Source: Hydractinia symbiolongicarpus (taxonomy: Eukaryota > Cnidaria > Hydrozoa > Anthoathecata > Hydractiniidae). From it: a stretch of DNA of 64,000 bases. The notes under the pieces are model-generated. The model was not told the origin of the DNA. It did no database searches and was given only the letters and a program-made list of their open reading frames with translations. The position numbers were made by a program, and so were the translations under genes. This document shows positions 1-11,210 of this stretch, piece after piece (position 1 is the stretch's first letter; each line of letters opens with the position of its first letter). Location: assembly GCF_029227915.1 (NCBI RefSeq), contig NC_079879.1, positions 5,704,001 through 5,768,000 of the forward strand. Reading direction: 5' to 3'.

Positions 1-737
1 GGCTTGGGGCGTCGGGATCTAACATAATCATTGTGTAATACTGATTCTAAAAAAGAAGTTAACAAATTAGATTTATGAAAACATAAAATTAACCGTACTT
101 ACTGGCACAAACAGTATAGTTTATGCCAAAAAGCTTTACGCGAAAACTGTCGCAATTCCAGATAAATATATCTATCTGAGTATGCGCATCATTTTACTAA
201 CGTTTTTGCATTAACAAGATGCAAAAGTTGCATAAACTATCTTGCTTTTCCTTTTCAGACAGTGCTTGGCGCATAGACTCGTTTTATTGCAGTATGTGCA
301 GCCATACCTTTATCTGCCCCACGATAAATGTAATCTGAATTGTGCATATACTTATTTTTTCACGATGAATAAAATCTGCTTTGCGCTAGGACTCTTTTTT
401 TGCACAATGTGCAACTGGTTCTTTTATTAGCTGGCGATAAATGCATCTCTCCTCTTTTCAAATTGTGGGGTATTTTGTTGTGACGGTATAATGCTTTTTG
501 CTCGTTATTGATAGTCGCTAATCTAGCGTAGTTTCCTTCAGTCCTGACAGTAGAATCGTATAGCTGCCAGAAAACGAAATAAGAGTATAAAGTGAATAAG
601 AGTCAAAGTAAAAAATAACAAAATTTTGGTATCGAAGAGGGCGTTGAGTGGTAGAATAGGAGAGATTACCACAGAAAGAACTTTGAATGGCGAATTCGAC
701 GGCGAGTTGAGTACCAAACGTCAGCATGCGGCGAACC
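1..737. other. AT-rich sequence, no gene recognised
   Basis: Only short open frames without domain signatures or convincing splice sites are seen. Further exons of the minus-strand secreted protein gene that starts at 1644 should lie here or beyond the left edge, but I could not identify one. Confidence 0.4.
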
Positions 738-739
738 TA

Positions 740-1154
740 AAATACTGAATGTAAGCACTCTTTTGGGGATTAAAAATCGTTTTAAATTCTTTTAAGTAAT
801 GAGTTTTTCTGGAAATAAACAATGAATACTGCGTTCTGATTGGTTAACAGTTTACAGGTAAATATTGCGCCGCTAAATAGAAGTAGGAACTGTTTCTACT
901 TTTCGGCGAAACGAATTGTTTGAAGCGCAAAATGGAAACAAATTAAACTGATGCATGCTCGAATACATTTCCCCGGCAAATTTCCGTCCAATTCGCTATG
1001 TGAAAATCCCCCTAGATAAAATATACTTAATTAATGTCAATTTCTGTATATGTGGTAATATTCATTGTTTGCCCTTAAAAACTCGTTACTGAAAAGAACT
1101 CAAAATAACTGTCTGGTTTTTTAATACCCAAAAGAGTGCTTACATTCAGTATTT
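740..1154. mobile_element. MITE-like element with ~30-bp terminal inverted repeats
   Basis: The left end begins AAATACTGAATGTAAGCACT and the same sequence ends the element in reverse complement; about 30 bases match almost perfectly (one mismatch). Both ends are flanked by TA (738-739 and 1155-1156), the target duplication typical of Tc1/mariner-like elements. The 415-bp interior has no coding capacity. Its segment around 830-860 (GCGTTCTGATTGGTT) recurs near 62408, so a relative is present at the other end of the window. Superfamily assignment is inference from the TA duplication. Confidence 0.8.
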
Positions 1155-1359
1155 TAATTTCGCCACATGTTTTTTGTTTTACGAGAAAATGAAAAAGTAG
1201 TTCGCAGCTAATTCGCTTCGTGAAAATCCCCTTTAATTACCCAAGTCATAACAAAAATCTCTCTTCTGTGCGGTGCGAGATAGTAAAAAGCTCGTAGAGA
1301 CGAGTCTCTCACTTTTATTATATCGCTAAAAAGATGTATTATGTAATTTCTAAACATAC

Positions 1360-1644
1360 CACGTTAGCTCGATCAAGCACGACACTCGGCGGGTATGTAA
1401 ATTTACTGATATTATAATTTTTCCCGCATTCTATTGCTTTTTCACCATATTTTACACTCATTTTTTTATCTACAGTACACATGTCGGTATTAACTGTTTC
1501 TACTTTTAACGAAATTGGAGTCCATTCAGCTCTCCTTTCCTTTTTCTGATAATCTTCTGCGCCAGTAAATGACAAATATAAGAACAAAAGACATAAATAC
1601 AAGTAATTATGTATCCTGCTCCGATAATTATTTAATTGCGTCAT
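1360..1644 (-). CDS. First coding exon of a putative secreted protein (partial)
   Basis: The exon encodes 95 aa from ATG at 1644 to a good donor (AACGTG|gtatgt) at 1360/1359, phase 0. Residues about 12-28 form a hydrophobic stretch (NYLYLCLLFLYLSFTGAE) that reads as a signal peptide with a plausible cleavage after TGA. The mature part is charged, with two cysteines (DMC, IEC) and one NIS glycosylation sequon. I do not recognise the family. The start is the first ATG of the frame and faces the zinc-finger gene across a ~250-bp shared promoter. The remaining exons lie to the left and were not found, so the product is incomplete here. Confidence 0.5.
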
Positions 1645-1649
1645 ATTTT

Positions 1650-1900
1650 AATTTCGAAGGGTTAACCCCGAGCTCCGATTTGTTCCTTCCTTTGAAGTTT
1701 CTCTGTAAAGTTTGTTTACATGCCACGAGAAGGTCTCTTGATTTTGTTTTAGATCTTGATCAAAGTTTGTTAAAAAAACATAATCGAGCAAAATGACGTA
1801 ACCCACCCAAGATGCAATGCCACATTTGCGATACTAATCTTTTGCGCATGCGTATCTTTACGTCATCTGGGATTTTCACTGCAGTCAAAACAAACACAAA
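1650..1900. promoter_or_regulatory. Probable bidirectional promoter with NRF1-like and CRE-like sites
   Basis: This short interval separates the minus-strand secreted protein start (1644) from the plus-strand zinc-finger 5' exon (donor at 1975). It carries a palindromic NRF1-type site TGCGCATGCG at 1843-1852, a CRE/ATF-type TGACGTAA at 1794-1801 and TACGTCA at 1859-1865. No clear TATA box serves either direction. NRF1 and CREB sites are common in TATA-less divergent promoters; function here is inferred. Confidence 0.5.
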
Positions 1901-1975
1901 ACGCGACGAAAGTTTTAAAACTGAATTAAAATTACTTTTGGGTTATTTAGTGCTAGTCAAAAACCATGTGTTAAG
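1900..1975 (+). other. 5' UTR exon of the zinc-finger gene, with a two-codon uORF
   Basis: A strong donor (GTTAAG|gtgagt) ends this exon at 1975. The only ATG near the junction, at 1966, is followed by one codon and TAA (ATG TGT TAA), a minimal upstream ORF. The next usable acceptor in front of an ATG is at 5541-5542, so the first intron would be about 3.57 kb. The transcription start is not determined; 1900 is an estimate. Confidence 0.5.
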
Positions 1976-2089
1976 GTGAGTGTAGAATTTCAACATTACA
2001 GGGGTAAGGAGAAATGCTCTTGTCTTTACCATGTTGATAAGTTGGATATTTTTTTTGTTTTAGCTATAGCTAGCTAGCTAGTTGTACGA

Positions 2090-2258
2090 CGCAGTGTTTT
2101 TTATATTCTATGTGGTTAGCTAGTCTCACTTATTTTTCTAGGAATATACCCTGATTTGTTTCCAGAAGGGGCCATAAAGATATTTTAAGCTCTCATTTGT
2201 AGGGATCAAATCTACAACTGTGTGACTATCGACTGAGCTACTGATCCCCAATGAGCTG
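2090..2258 (-). mobile_element. tRNA-headed SINE, copy 1
   Basis: Read on the minus strand, 2258-2195 looks like a tRNA head: an A-box-like AGTAGCTCAGTCGATAG and a B-box-like TAGATTTGATCCC. The body that follows (ATGGCCCCTTCTGG, then CAGGGTATAT and GTGAGACTAGC) matches the SINE at 24345-24650 block by block, so the two define a family in this window. It sits in intron 1 of the zinc-finger gene. Confidence 0.65.
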
Positions 2259-3299
2259 GATAGGCTAATGGTAAAATGATCATTTTAAAAGTGTTAGCTA
2301 TACAAAAGTTCGCAATTTCAGTTTTTAGGTCTTTTCTTTGTTGTATATACATGCTATTATTAAGTTTGAAAAGAGTAAAGTGTTGTATATCTAGTGATAA
2401 AGAGAAGTGAAAAAAATTACATGTTAAAGAAAAAGTATCTAGCTATAGCTAGCTATATATATTTAAAAAATACTGTAAAAACAAAAAATCTCACCCAATG
2501 TCAAAAGTTGTATTTTCAACTAACCTTTTAATCAGGTATGTAAAATGAATATGAAGAGGCCAAATTGTGTATTTTATGACTGCCAAAACACCTTTCTTAT
2601 GGCTAATTTTGCTTTCAATTCAAGCAATTTCCCTCTATATTTTGCTTCTGGGGAGGTACAAGCATTCCATGGTCAAACTATAACAAAAAAGAATCCTTAA
2701 TAAATAAACAATATCTATGAACTGTGTAAAATCCATTTTTATCCTTAAGCCAAACTCTGAAAATAACGACCTGTGTTTTGTTGATAAGCATCGTGATATT
2801 TTGCCAGGATGGTACAAGCAATTCTCTCCTTCGCACACATACTTCTCTATTATATTTCTACGCCATATATATTTCTTTACTGCACTTAACATATTTCTGC
2901 CTGTGATGACTTGTTTATATATATGCCACACCAGTTTCCATTGTCATTAACAAACTTTTTGCAGGTATTAACGGGCATGAATTCAACATTAAATGTAAGT
3001 TTGTGAGTGTAACTGTAAATGTAAGTTTGACTTCATTTTTCACTTAAATAGAAATAGAAAAATGACTGCTGACTAAACATAAAAACATGGTCCCAAGTTT
3101 TTTGGAATTTTTTTTAATTTTTACATGTATATTTAAAAACTTGAATAACTTTAGAAGATTTGAAAAAAAATTCGAAAGGAATTGATAAAAAATTTCTACA
3201 ACATAAAAAATATCATTTTCAGCACAGGAACCCTTTAAATCACTGCAAAAAATAAGGCTATTATTATTTTTATATATCTAGCAAAACATATCCTTTGTT

Positions 3300-3510
3300 T
3301 ACAGCAGCCAAGTGAAGGGTCTCTTTAAGAGACAAGAGAGGAGTTGAACGTCCTCCAGCATACCTTAGTTTAAAGGGGCGATTGTGGAAGTCCCATGAAA
3401 TGCCACATAGTGATAGTGTCACTTTAAAATACACCCAGTCCGGTCTGTGAACGGTTAGCACTAGGAAGCGCATCCGGCTGTAAAACAATGCCAAAACTCT
3501 TTATTAATGG
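3300..3510. repeat. Interspersed-repeat-like sequence next to the LINE remnant
   Basis: The block around 3455-3500 (AGGAAGCGCATCCGGCTGTA, then AACAATGCC) resembles a phrase commonly seen beside invertebrate non-LTR elements. It may be a separate repeat or part of the same degraded element that becomes readable at about 3525. No coding sequence is supported. Confidence 0.35.
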
Positions 3511-3525
3511 CTGTAAGAACAGTTG

Positions 3526-4421
3526 ATCAGACAAACTGCGTAAACGGGACTGGAACTCTAAGGAGTGAAGGTGTTGCGCACGCTAGGACAGATGTCATGT
3601 GTGAGCAGATGTCATGTGTGGTAGTAACTCAATTTTTTGTCAGACTTGCAAGCATTGGGTACATAAAAAGTGCAGTAGTATTGGTGGAAGTTTACGAGCT
3701 GACATTCAGTTTGTATGCAAGCGTTGCAAAGGTGAGATTATAGAGAATGAAGTATTTCCAGCTTCAATAATGTACAACAGTGGCTTGTTAGAGATAGTTC
3801 AGAACTTCTGTTAAGTAGGTGATATGTTGGGCAGTGAAGGGGGTATTGGAAGAACTGTTATTGCAGGATAGGTTCTGCTTGGAAAAGGTTCAGAGAGTTA
3901 CTTCCTTTGTTGACTAGCAGAGTCTTGTCAATTGAGTTAAAAGGTAGGTTGTATGAGGCCTGTGTAAGAAGTGTTATGTTGTATGGTAGTGAGACATGGG
4001 CAGTGAAGCAGGAAGATCTTGGCCGTTTAGAAAGGAATGATATGAGAATGGTTAGGTGGATGTGCAACGCCAGTCTGAGAGACAGAAAGATTTCAGATAA
4101 GCTAAGAAGCAGGCTAAGTATCCGTAGAATTAAAAATGTTATCCGGATAAGAAGATTGAATTGCTGGGGCACTTGGAAAGAATGAAGGGGGATAATTGGG
4201 TAAGAAAGTGTAGAGACTTGATAGTTTCTTGGGCAAAACCCAGAGGCAGACCGAGAAAGACTTGACAGGAGGTTATAAGGACAGATTTGCTACAGAAGAA
4301 GTTGAGTTTAGATCTAACACAGTCTAGATCAGATTGGAAGAAGGTCATTAATGTACAACGTCCAACCCATGCTAGGATGGAAAACGGATGTTAAGCCGAG
4401 AATGATGAGAATGATGATGAG
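3526..4421 (+). mobile_element. Non-LTR retrotransposon 3' fragment (PHD-like finger + RT C-terminus)
   Basis: At 3614-3730 a frame encodes a cysteine/histidine cluster (CGSNSIFCQTCKHWVHKKC, then FVCKRCKGE) typical of the zinc-binding segment near the C-terminus of one large LINE group. At 3907-4185 follows the conserved tail MLYGSETWAVKQEDLGRLER, WMCNASLRDRK, SIRRIKNVIR. The frames are broken by frameshifts and stops. The 3' end reads into ATGTTAAGCCGAGAATGATG and a GATGA microsatellite at ~4421, the usual tail. It is 5' truncated and inactive, in intron 1 of the zinc-finger gene. Confidence 0.85.
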
Positions 4422-5542
4422 CCATTATTCTGAACATCTTTTCTCCCATGCAGGAAATTGATTCCCACTATATTCAAACTTGAGGAAAAAATACTGCTGA
4501 ACTTTTTCAGCTGGCGTGGAAAATATCTACCATTAAGGTAAAATTATGGTTACCTTCAATTACAAATGCACTTTCAATTCTTAATTTGAACCTAGTCATA
4601 TATCTAGGTACTTTTTTATTCTGCTTTTTTTATTTAGTCATCAAAGTTACTTAGTCTTACCTGGTCGGGAAAATCCTGCTTATTGATGTCTTTACAGGTC
4701 TTAAATTGTATTTCATTTTTTCTTTGACAATTAATAATAGAAAAGTTGAAGATCCGCTATTTAGTATATTTCAAAAGACAATGTCACTTTCCCTCCTACT
4801 GCGGACAGCGTAATAGAAAACAAACGAAATTGCTATAGCCAAAATAAAATAGATCATAAAAAAGCTGAACATTGAATGTATGCTGAACGTAAATAAAAAA
4901 GTGCTGGACCTACATGGCAATAGCTAAACCAATATTTTCCAATATTTGCTACAAAAAAAACAGCCTTAACTTAGTACTGCTAAATGAGACACTTTAAGAT
5001 ATTTTAAAGTTGTTATACAGTTATTTAACCATTGTTTTATACCTGGAGTCCTCAGCTAAAATAAGTTAAGAAGCTTGGGATGTAATTTTGGCAAAAAAAT
5101 GACCTTTATTATATCTATGCATTGATAAAGTTTAAATGCACATCCCTTAACAGGTCAAAAATTGCAGATGACAAAAAATGTCCAAATTTGCTATTAGTTA
5201 AATATGACATCATAATGTGAATAATTTAAAAACGAAAAGAAAAAAATAATTAAAAAGACTTGTTAACCAACTTTTAAAACTCTATAATATAATTTTAACA
5301 TCATTTATACCTCGAGTTCCCTTCAAGTTTATAAATTTCCGGAAAGACTTATTTTTGTGTGGTCAAAAAAATGCATTTTGTGTTGCAATATAATAAAATG
5401 TAATAGTACCTTGTAACAACATTCTTTGTTTTTACTGTACAAAAGGGATTTTGAAACTAAACTATATATATTTAACTTTTAGATATTTGAACCTTTTATT
5501 CATTCATCTACTTCATTTTTTACTTCTACTTATTTTTTTTAG
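4422..5542. other. Remainder of zinc-finger intron 1
   Basis: AT-rich intronic sequence. A phrase at 4800-4830 (GCGGACAGCGTAATAGAAAA) recurs near 61355 and so is probably a repeat. The intron ends in a polypyrimidine tract and AG at 5541-5542. Confidence 0.5.
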
Positions 5543-5547
5543 AAATA

Positions 5548-8500
5548 ATGTCCTTTTTGCCAAGGCGATCATCTCGTTCCCGACCCAATTCCAGAAGCAC
5601 AACACCAAATCTTGAAATTGCTTCTCCTGTTAGAAAAAGAAAAGTGAAAAACCTGAAGACTTTATATGGGAAAATGAGTGGCAAAACCATTGAAGCCCTG
5701 TCTAAAATGACAGAAAGTGCAAACAAAAAAGCAACAGACAAGTCAAGCAGTAAACAGTTTGGTGGTATAAAAAATATGAAATTATCTGACTTTTCCTTAA
5801 ATGAAGATGAAATAAACGTAACAAAATCGCCTGGGACTTCAAAGTCAATATATACAGGAGCTGGTATCAAATTAGATGCATTTGACTGCTTTCATCGAGT
5901 ATTAAATGAATGCGTTTATGATTACACGTTCAGCATTGCAGATGCAGCGCTCATATTAAAACAGCTTACGCCTGACATTATTAAAAAAATAGTACCGTTA
6001 ATGTCTCAACAACAGTCACCAAGGAAAATTCCCCCAAAGCAAGAAGATAAAACTGAATATTATGAAGGCGCTATTGATTTAGAAGTAAGTGAAATAAACA
6101 CTGAAAATAAAGAACAATTGCATAGCAGTACAAAGTATTCTATGAAGCGACCAGATGCATCTAGACCTACTAGAATGTTGTCACCAGGCAGCAACTCTTG
6201 CAGTCCAGTGTCAGCAGCGGTTCAAGCATTAATTAGCATTAGTGCACCTGTTATGGAGGATACTGTCACCCAAACAGACGTTCAATGTAAATTGGACAGT
6301 GGAGTTGCTTCCACGTCACAAACTGCGTTAAAAACTATTAATACTGAGATGACAGAGAATGCTAGCAAATTTGTTCCCTTATCGAAACCTTCATCAACAT
6401 CGAATGAATATTCAGATCCAGTTTTTGCACCTATTCCAAAACCTGCAGTTGTATGCAGCACATATGCGAAGGAAGCAACTTCAAACACGAGTGCATCAAG
6501 CGAAATAGCTGAAGTTTTAATTGTGTCTAAAATGAACACAACTCAGTGCGAAACGAGCACTGTTGTCACGACTCATCAGCAAATTCTTCCTGAAATCCAG
6601 TCTGACCTGTCAAACGGCAACTTTCTTGACACAACATCAACTGTAAGTGCTTCAGTGACTTCGATGCACCATCTCAATAACCTGACAAGTCATACGCAGA
6701 AGGTCTTTGACATTAGTAATAATTTAATATCAAAAAGTTTAACACAAGACGACCCCTTGCCTCATTTTAACTTATTACTTGGCACGTCTGGTTTGCCCGT
6801 GGAATTAACCTGCGGTTTACCATCACCATACACCAATCAGTTGACAGCCTCACCAATGGCTACAGTATATGGCAGCCAACAGGATAACAGCAGTCAATCT
6901 ACCGCTCAGCAAGATGTTGTTACAACTGGAGCTCTAACAAACACAAATATTCTCAACGTTGCATCAATCTCCCACACAATGTCGTATCCCGAGCAGATAT
7001 CTTCCGAAGAGCAGGTGTCGCTGGCTAACAACCTTCGTTTTCCAAACCAGTTACGTCCGATTTTGCCAAAACCGTACATGGAAAACTCTGCAGCAAATTT
7101 AACTGTTGTCTCAGTTATCCCTTCGTCTGGTGTTGTGTCAGCCAACACTGTTTCCCAGTTTTCTCCTTTGGTTAAATACGATGAAAGAAAAGCCATGCAA
7201 TATAGTGTACCGCCAAGTCAAATATTTACAAAATTAAACCAAGCTGGCAACACAAATCAAATATCACCTTTGCAATTTGCTGCTATGTCACCACAGCACA
7301 GAGCATTTCTCAATCCAGCTTGTATTTTACCTGGTCAGAATTTAGATGCATTATTTTACACGCAACACAAAGATTTCAAATCGTTCAGTAATAGTATTAC
7401 TTTACCCGTACAAAGCGAAAATCATTTAAAAACAAAAGTTGCTATAAATCCAGGATTGTTTTTACCGTCGCAAGAAAAAAGAAGGATGTCCAATCCTGCT
7501 AAAAAAACTGAGAATAATGGAAGAGGTCATCTAGAAGTCGCGTCTGCTTTATTAAGCATGGGTACTGAGAGTGGACAAACAAATGACAACTCAAAAAGCA
7601 ATGATGAAACTCAAAGTATGGAAGAAATAATTCACGACAGCCTAAAGAACGAATTCTGTCCTGTTACAGTGCAGTATACCGAGCAAGGTACCGTCAAAAT
7701 TGATGATGTCGATATAGATCCAAAAAAGCACGTGATCACAAAAGGTGAGCCTACTAATTATTATGCAGACCTTGACCGTGTGCTGTACTGCTTGTATTAA
7801 TTATAAAATGTTTTATCTGGAATTCAGGGTATGAGTTAAAATTTTAACTATATATTATTTGTTTTTTCAATGTTTGTATATTAGTTAAGAATCAATGCGA
7901 TTGTGCTTTTTTAGATAACTTTTCTTGTGGTAAGTGTAACCGCGTATTCACGTCTGTGCTTTACCTTGCTCGTCACATCAAACGAGTGTGTCCAGACATG
8001 AGCCAACGGAAGTGGAAATGCGACCGATGCTCCAAAGCGTTTCGTCACCCATTCGGCTTGCAACAACATATTTACACACATACTGGTGAAAGACCTCATA
8101 AATGTGTGCAGTGTGCGAAGGCTTTTTATAGTGCAAACGATCTCCGCAGACATGAAAGGACACACTCAGGTTTGTTATTATTTATTGCAACTTTATTGCG
8201 ATTTCAATCTTGGCCATAAAAAAGAGAAGCTCTGGTTAATTAACTATCGGAGAATTATATTTTGATTTCTGGTGACAGGAAAGTTTTTAATTTATTAATT
8301 GGCAACGGGTAAGTTCGAAGTTGGTAACATTTCGGGAATCTTTTATTGTTTTACCATACTTTAAAATTTAACCATCTTACTCTACACGGACTCTACTGGA
8401 TACGTTACTTCTCTTGGTTCAGAGTTTAATGAAGTTTCTGAGTATGCAATGTCATGCAAAACACTGTTTAATGTTATAGACGCTTAAAACACTTACAATG

Positions 8501-9599
8501 AAGGATAAACAAACGCATGCTTGTTAGTCCTGATTAAATTCCCGCTTAAGTTATGAAAATTATGAAAACGACGATTTTAATAGTCACTAAAATTTGCAGA
8601 ATTGTCCCAAGACAAATTACATTTTAGTTAAACTAAAAAAATTTGTAGTCCCATAAATTAAAGAAAATTCGTAGCCCGTTAAATTTAATTTGTGCCAAAT
8701 ATGTCAACCGCTTAATTATAACTCCATTAAAATTCCATTTTTCAAGTGTTTAGTTTTTCAAATTTGCTTTTCAAACTAAGGTAAAAATCTCGAAATCGAA
8801 ACTTTTTGTCGTAAAATAAAACACAAAAATTTAAGAAAAGATTTTTGTGCAACGTTGGTTTTAATTTTCTTTTGAGTAAATGTTTATGATGTACTTTTCA
8901 GAAGTGTTCTTTATCTTGAAAGCAACATAAAACGTTCTATTTGCTCTTCGATTCAGGTGAACGTCCCTATCAGTGCAGCCATTGCGACAAGAGATTTTCA
9001 ACTACGATCTCCTTGAGAACTCACACCTATATACACACTGGTGAGAGGCCACACAAGTGCCCACATTGCACGAAAACATTCGCAACATCATCCAAGTTAA
9101 GTCGACATATTGTAACTCATTCTGATAAGAGACCTTTTTCCTGCGACCAATGTGTAAAGACATTTAATCGATCAGGTATTATACACGTGATTGTTAGTTT
9201 ATTTTTTTGTGAAACTGTTGAAAAAAGGGCAAGCTTCTTAAACTAAGCGAAGGGAAAACAAATAGCTACAGTGCTTTAAAGGAACAATTATCTGCTAAAG
9301 AAAATTTTGCGATTTTTTTTTTAACTTTTAAAAATATGTTATACGCCAAAAAAATTCTTGTTTTGTCAAAAATGACAATTTGTTTTGAAACCATTATAGG
9401 CGATCTCCGTCGTCATTATATTCAGCAGCATGGTAAAGCCCACGAACTTCTTGATTGCGACCAGTGCAATAAAGTATTTGCCACGCAGAAATGTCTACAG
9501 CATCACAAGACCACTCACAACAGAGATCATGCTCCTGTAGTCGCAAATCAACTAGTCAACACTGACCAAGAAACTTATAATTCACCTTCACAGTTTTAA
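5548..9599 (+). CDS. C2H2 zinc-finger protein, seven fingers, spliced (956 aa)
   Basis: Coding exons: 5548-7744, 7915-8169, 8957-9175 and 9400-9599; every intron is gt-ag and phase 1, and the sum is 957 codons including TAA. The long first coding exon gives a ~730-aa Ser/Thr/Gln/Asn-rich N-terminus without a known domain; its first ~35 residues are basic (RRSSRSRPNSRS, RKRKVK) and could be a nuclear localisation signal. The last three exons carry the fingers: one C2HC type (CGKC..H-X4-C), then six C2H2 fingers (CDRC, CVQC, CSHC, CPHC, CDQC, CDQC) with TGERP linkers, two of them spanning an exon junction. It is probably a sequence-specific nuclear transcription regulator; orthology is not assigned. 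Reading through the donor at 7744 would give a 750-aa finger-less protein ending at 7800. Confidence 0.9.
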
Positions 9600-10004
9600 T
9601 CAGATCTCGCCATCGTTTCTGTTCCGGTTATTTATAAAATAATTTACATGTTACAAAAAAATCGGCAGAAAAACAGAGGATTAGTGTGCACTCTTTTCAG
9701 GGAGTTGAAACATTCGTAATCAGGTTCCTTTAATTTGTAAATACTGTTGATTTGGCGTTCCGTCCGCATTTTGTTTTTTCTTCGTTGTTATAAATCGCGC
9801 AGCATTTTTCCCCGTAAATCTTTTATTCTTATATTTTTATTAAACCAAAATATCAGTAATTTATATATTTATTTTTCTTATTATAAATGTATGTTATGTA
9901 TATAACATTTTATATAGATTAATTAACAAAATTTGTAACACTGTCTAAAAGATGGGACTTTCTAAAGATATAAACTTTGTTTCAAATTTTCTTTTGAAAC
10001 TTCA

Positions 10005-10010
10005 AATAAA
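10005..10010 (+). terminator. Candidate polyadenylation signal of the zinc-finger gene
   Basis: AATAAA lies about 400 bp after the TAA at 9599 and is the first perfect hexamer I noticed downstream on the plus strand. The 3' UTR length is therefore an estimate. Confidence 0.35.
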
Positions 10011-10019
10011 CCAATTATA

Positions 10020-10985
10020 AATTAAATTTCCGACACTTTAGTCTACTCTTATCACCTCTACTTGCAATTTTTTCGACCACAACTTTTAAACTAAATCTGC
10101 CCTGGTTATTGGTCTTTTAATCTGATTTCAAAAACATGTCCGATTAAAAAAATACATTGCCTTGTTTCGTTGCGTTATCAGAAATTCGTGCGCTGGCGTG
10201 AGAGGAAAACTAGGGAGGAGGGTGCTTTGTGTTTTTTTCCAGTCACGTAATACAAATCTTTTTCTAAGACCTTAAGCAAAGATCAAGTAGATTATCTTTT
10301 CTATCATAAACCAAAGCGTTTTCGGTGGTACAAACATATTTTCCCTGCTTTGGAGGTGTTTATTCTTTTTTCACACAATAACCAATATTAAAAAATTAAC
10401 TAAAAAGTGGTTACGAATGGTGAATCCGATTTGACAAAATGTAGCCTCTATAATTTTTGATGTAACTAAATTACCCACTTTTCTTACTTCACGCTTTTGC
10501 GAAAGAAACCGTTACAACTTAGCCTTCGAAAAGATTTTGCATTCTGCAAGAAAAACGTTTGCGGTTATACGAAAACAAATTATCTTGCGGTTGATCGAAA
10601 TACTGGAAAACCTTTTCCAGGATATTGCTACTACTACACGTAGTGCATACTCCGGCGCACTTTAAATGAATCGGCTTGTTACAGACGGATTTGAGGAGGA
10701 GCTGCGACCTGCATTTAAAACGTACACTTTATCATACCACCAATCTGTTAATAGTGGCAGAGAAAAGTATATTGCTTTTAAAAATATATTTCTAATATTT
10801 TTACAAAAATTTTCACATGTAAAAAGTTTTAAAACTTCAACTACTAAATTAGTTCTTCGCAGCTTAGTTTGAAAATTTCGATCCCAATTCCAGTTACTCC
10901 GACATAAATGCACCGCCTACAAATAAAGAACAAGATGCTGAAGTTGAAATTATTTCAATGTTTAAACTTTCGTAGTTTTTTTGGC
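10020..10985. other. Intergenic sequence between zinc-finger and WDR6 genes
   Basis: The two genes are convergent. Short open frames on both strands at 10660-10913 overlap one another and have no recognisable domain. I see no gene here. Confidence 0.4.
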
Positions 10986-11009
10986 AAAATCGCGAAATTA
11001 ATTCTCGCA

Positions 11010-11135
<126 letters not shown>

Positions 11136-11175
11136 ACTACCGCCTAGTATAAAAATATAACTTTATCCTGGAAGT

Positions 11176-11181
11176 TTTATT
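11176..11181 (-). terminator. Polyadenylation signal of WDR6
   Basis: AATAAA on the minus strand, about 30 nt after the WDR6 stop at 11211-11213. The 3' UTR would be very short, ending before the TGTC microsatellite. Confidence 0.6.
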
Positions 11182-11210
11182 CTAGCTGCATTCTAGAGAG
11201 TTTAAAAATA

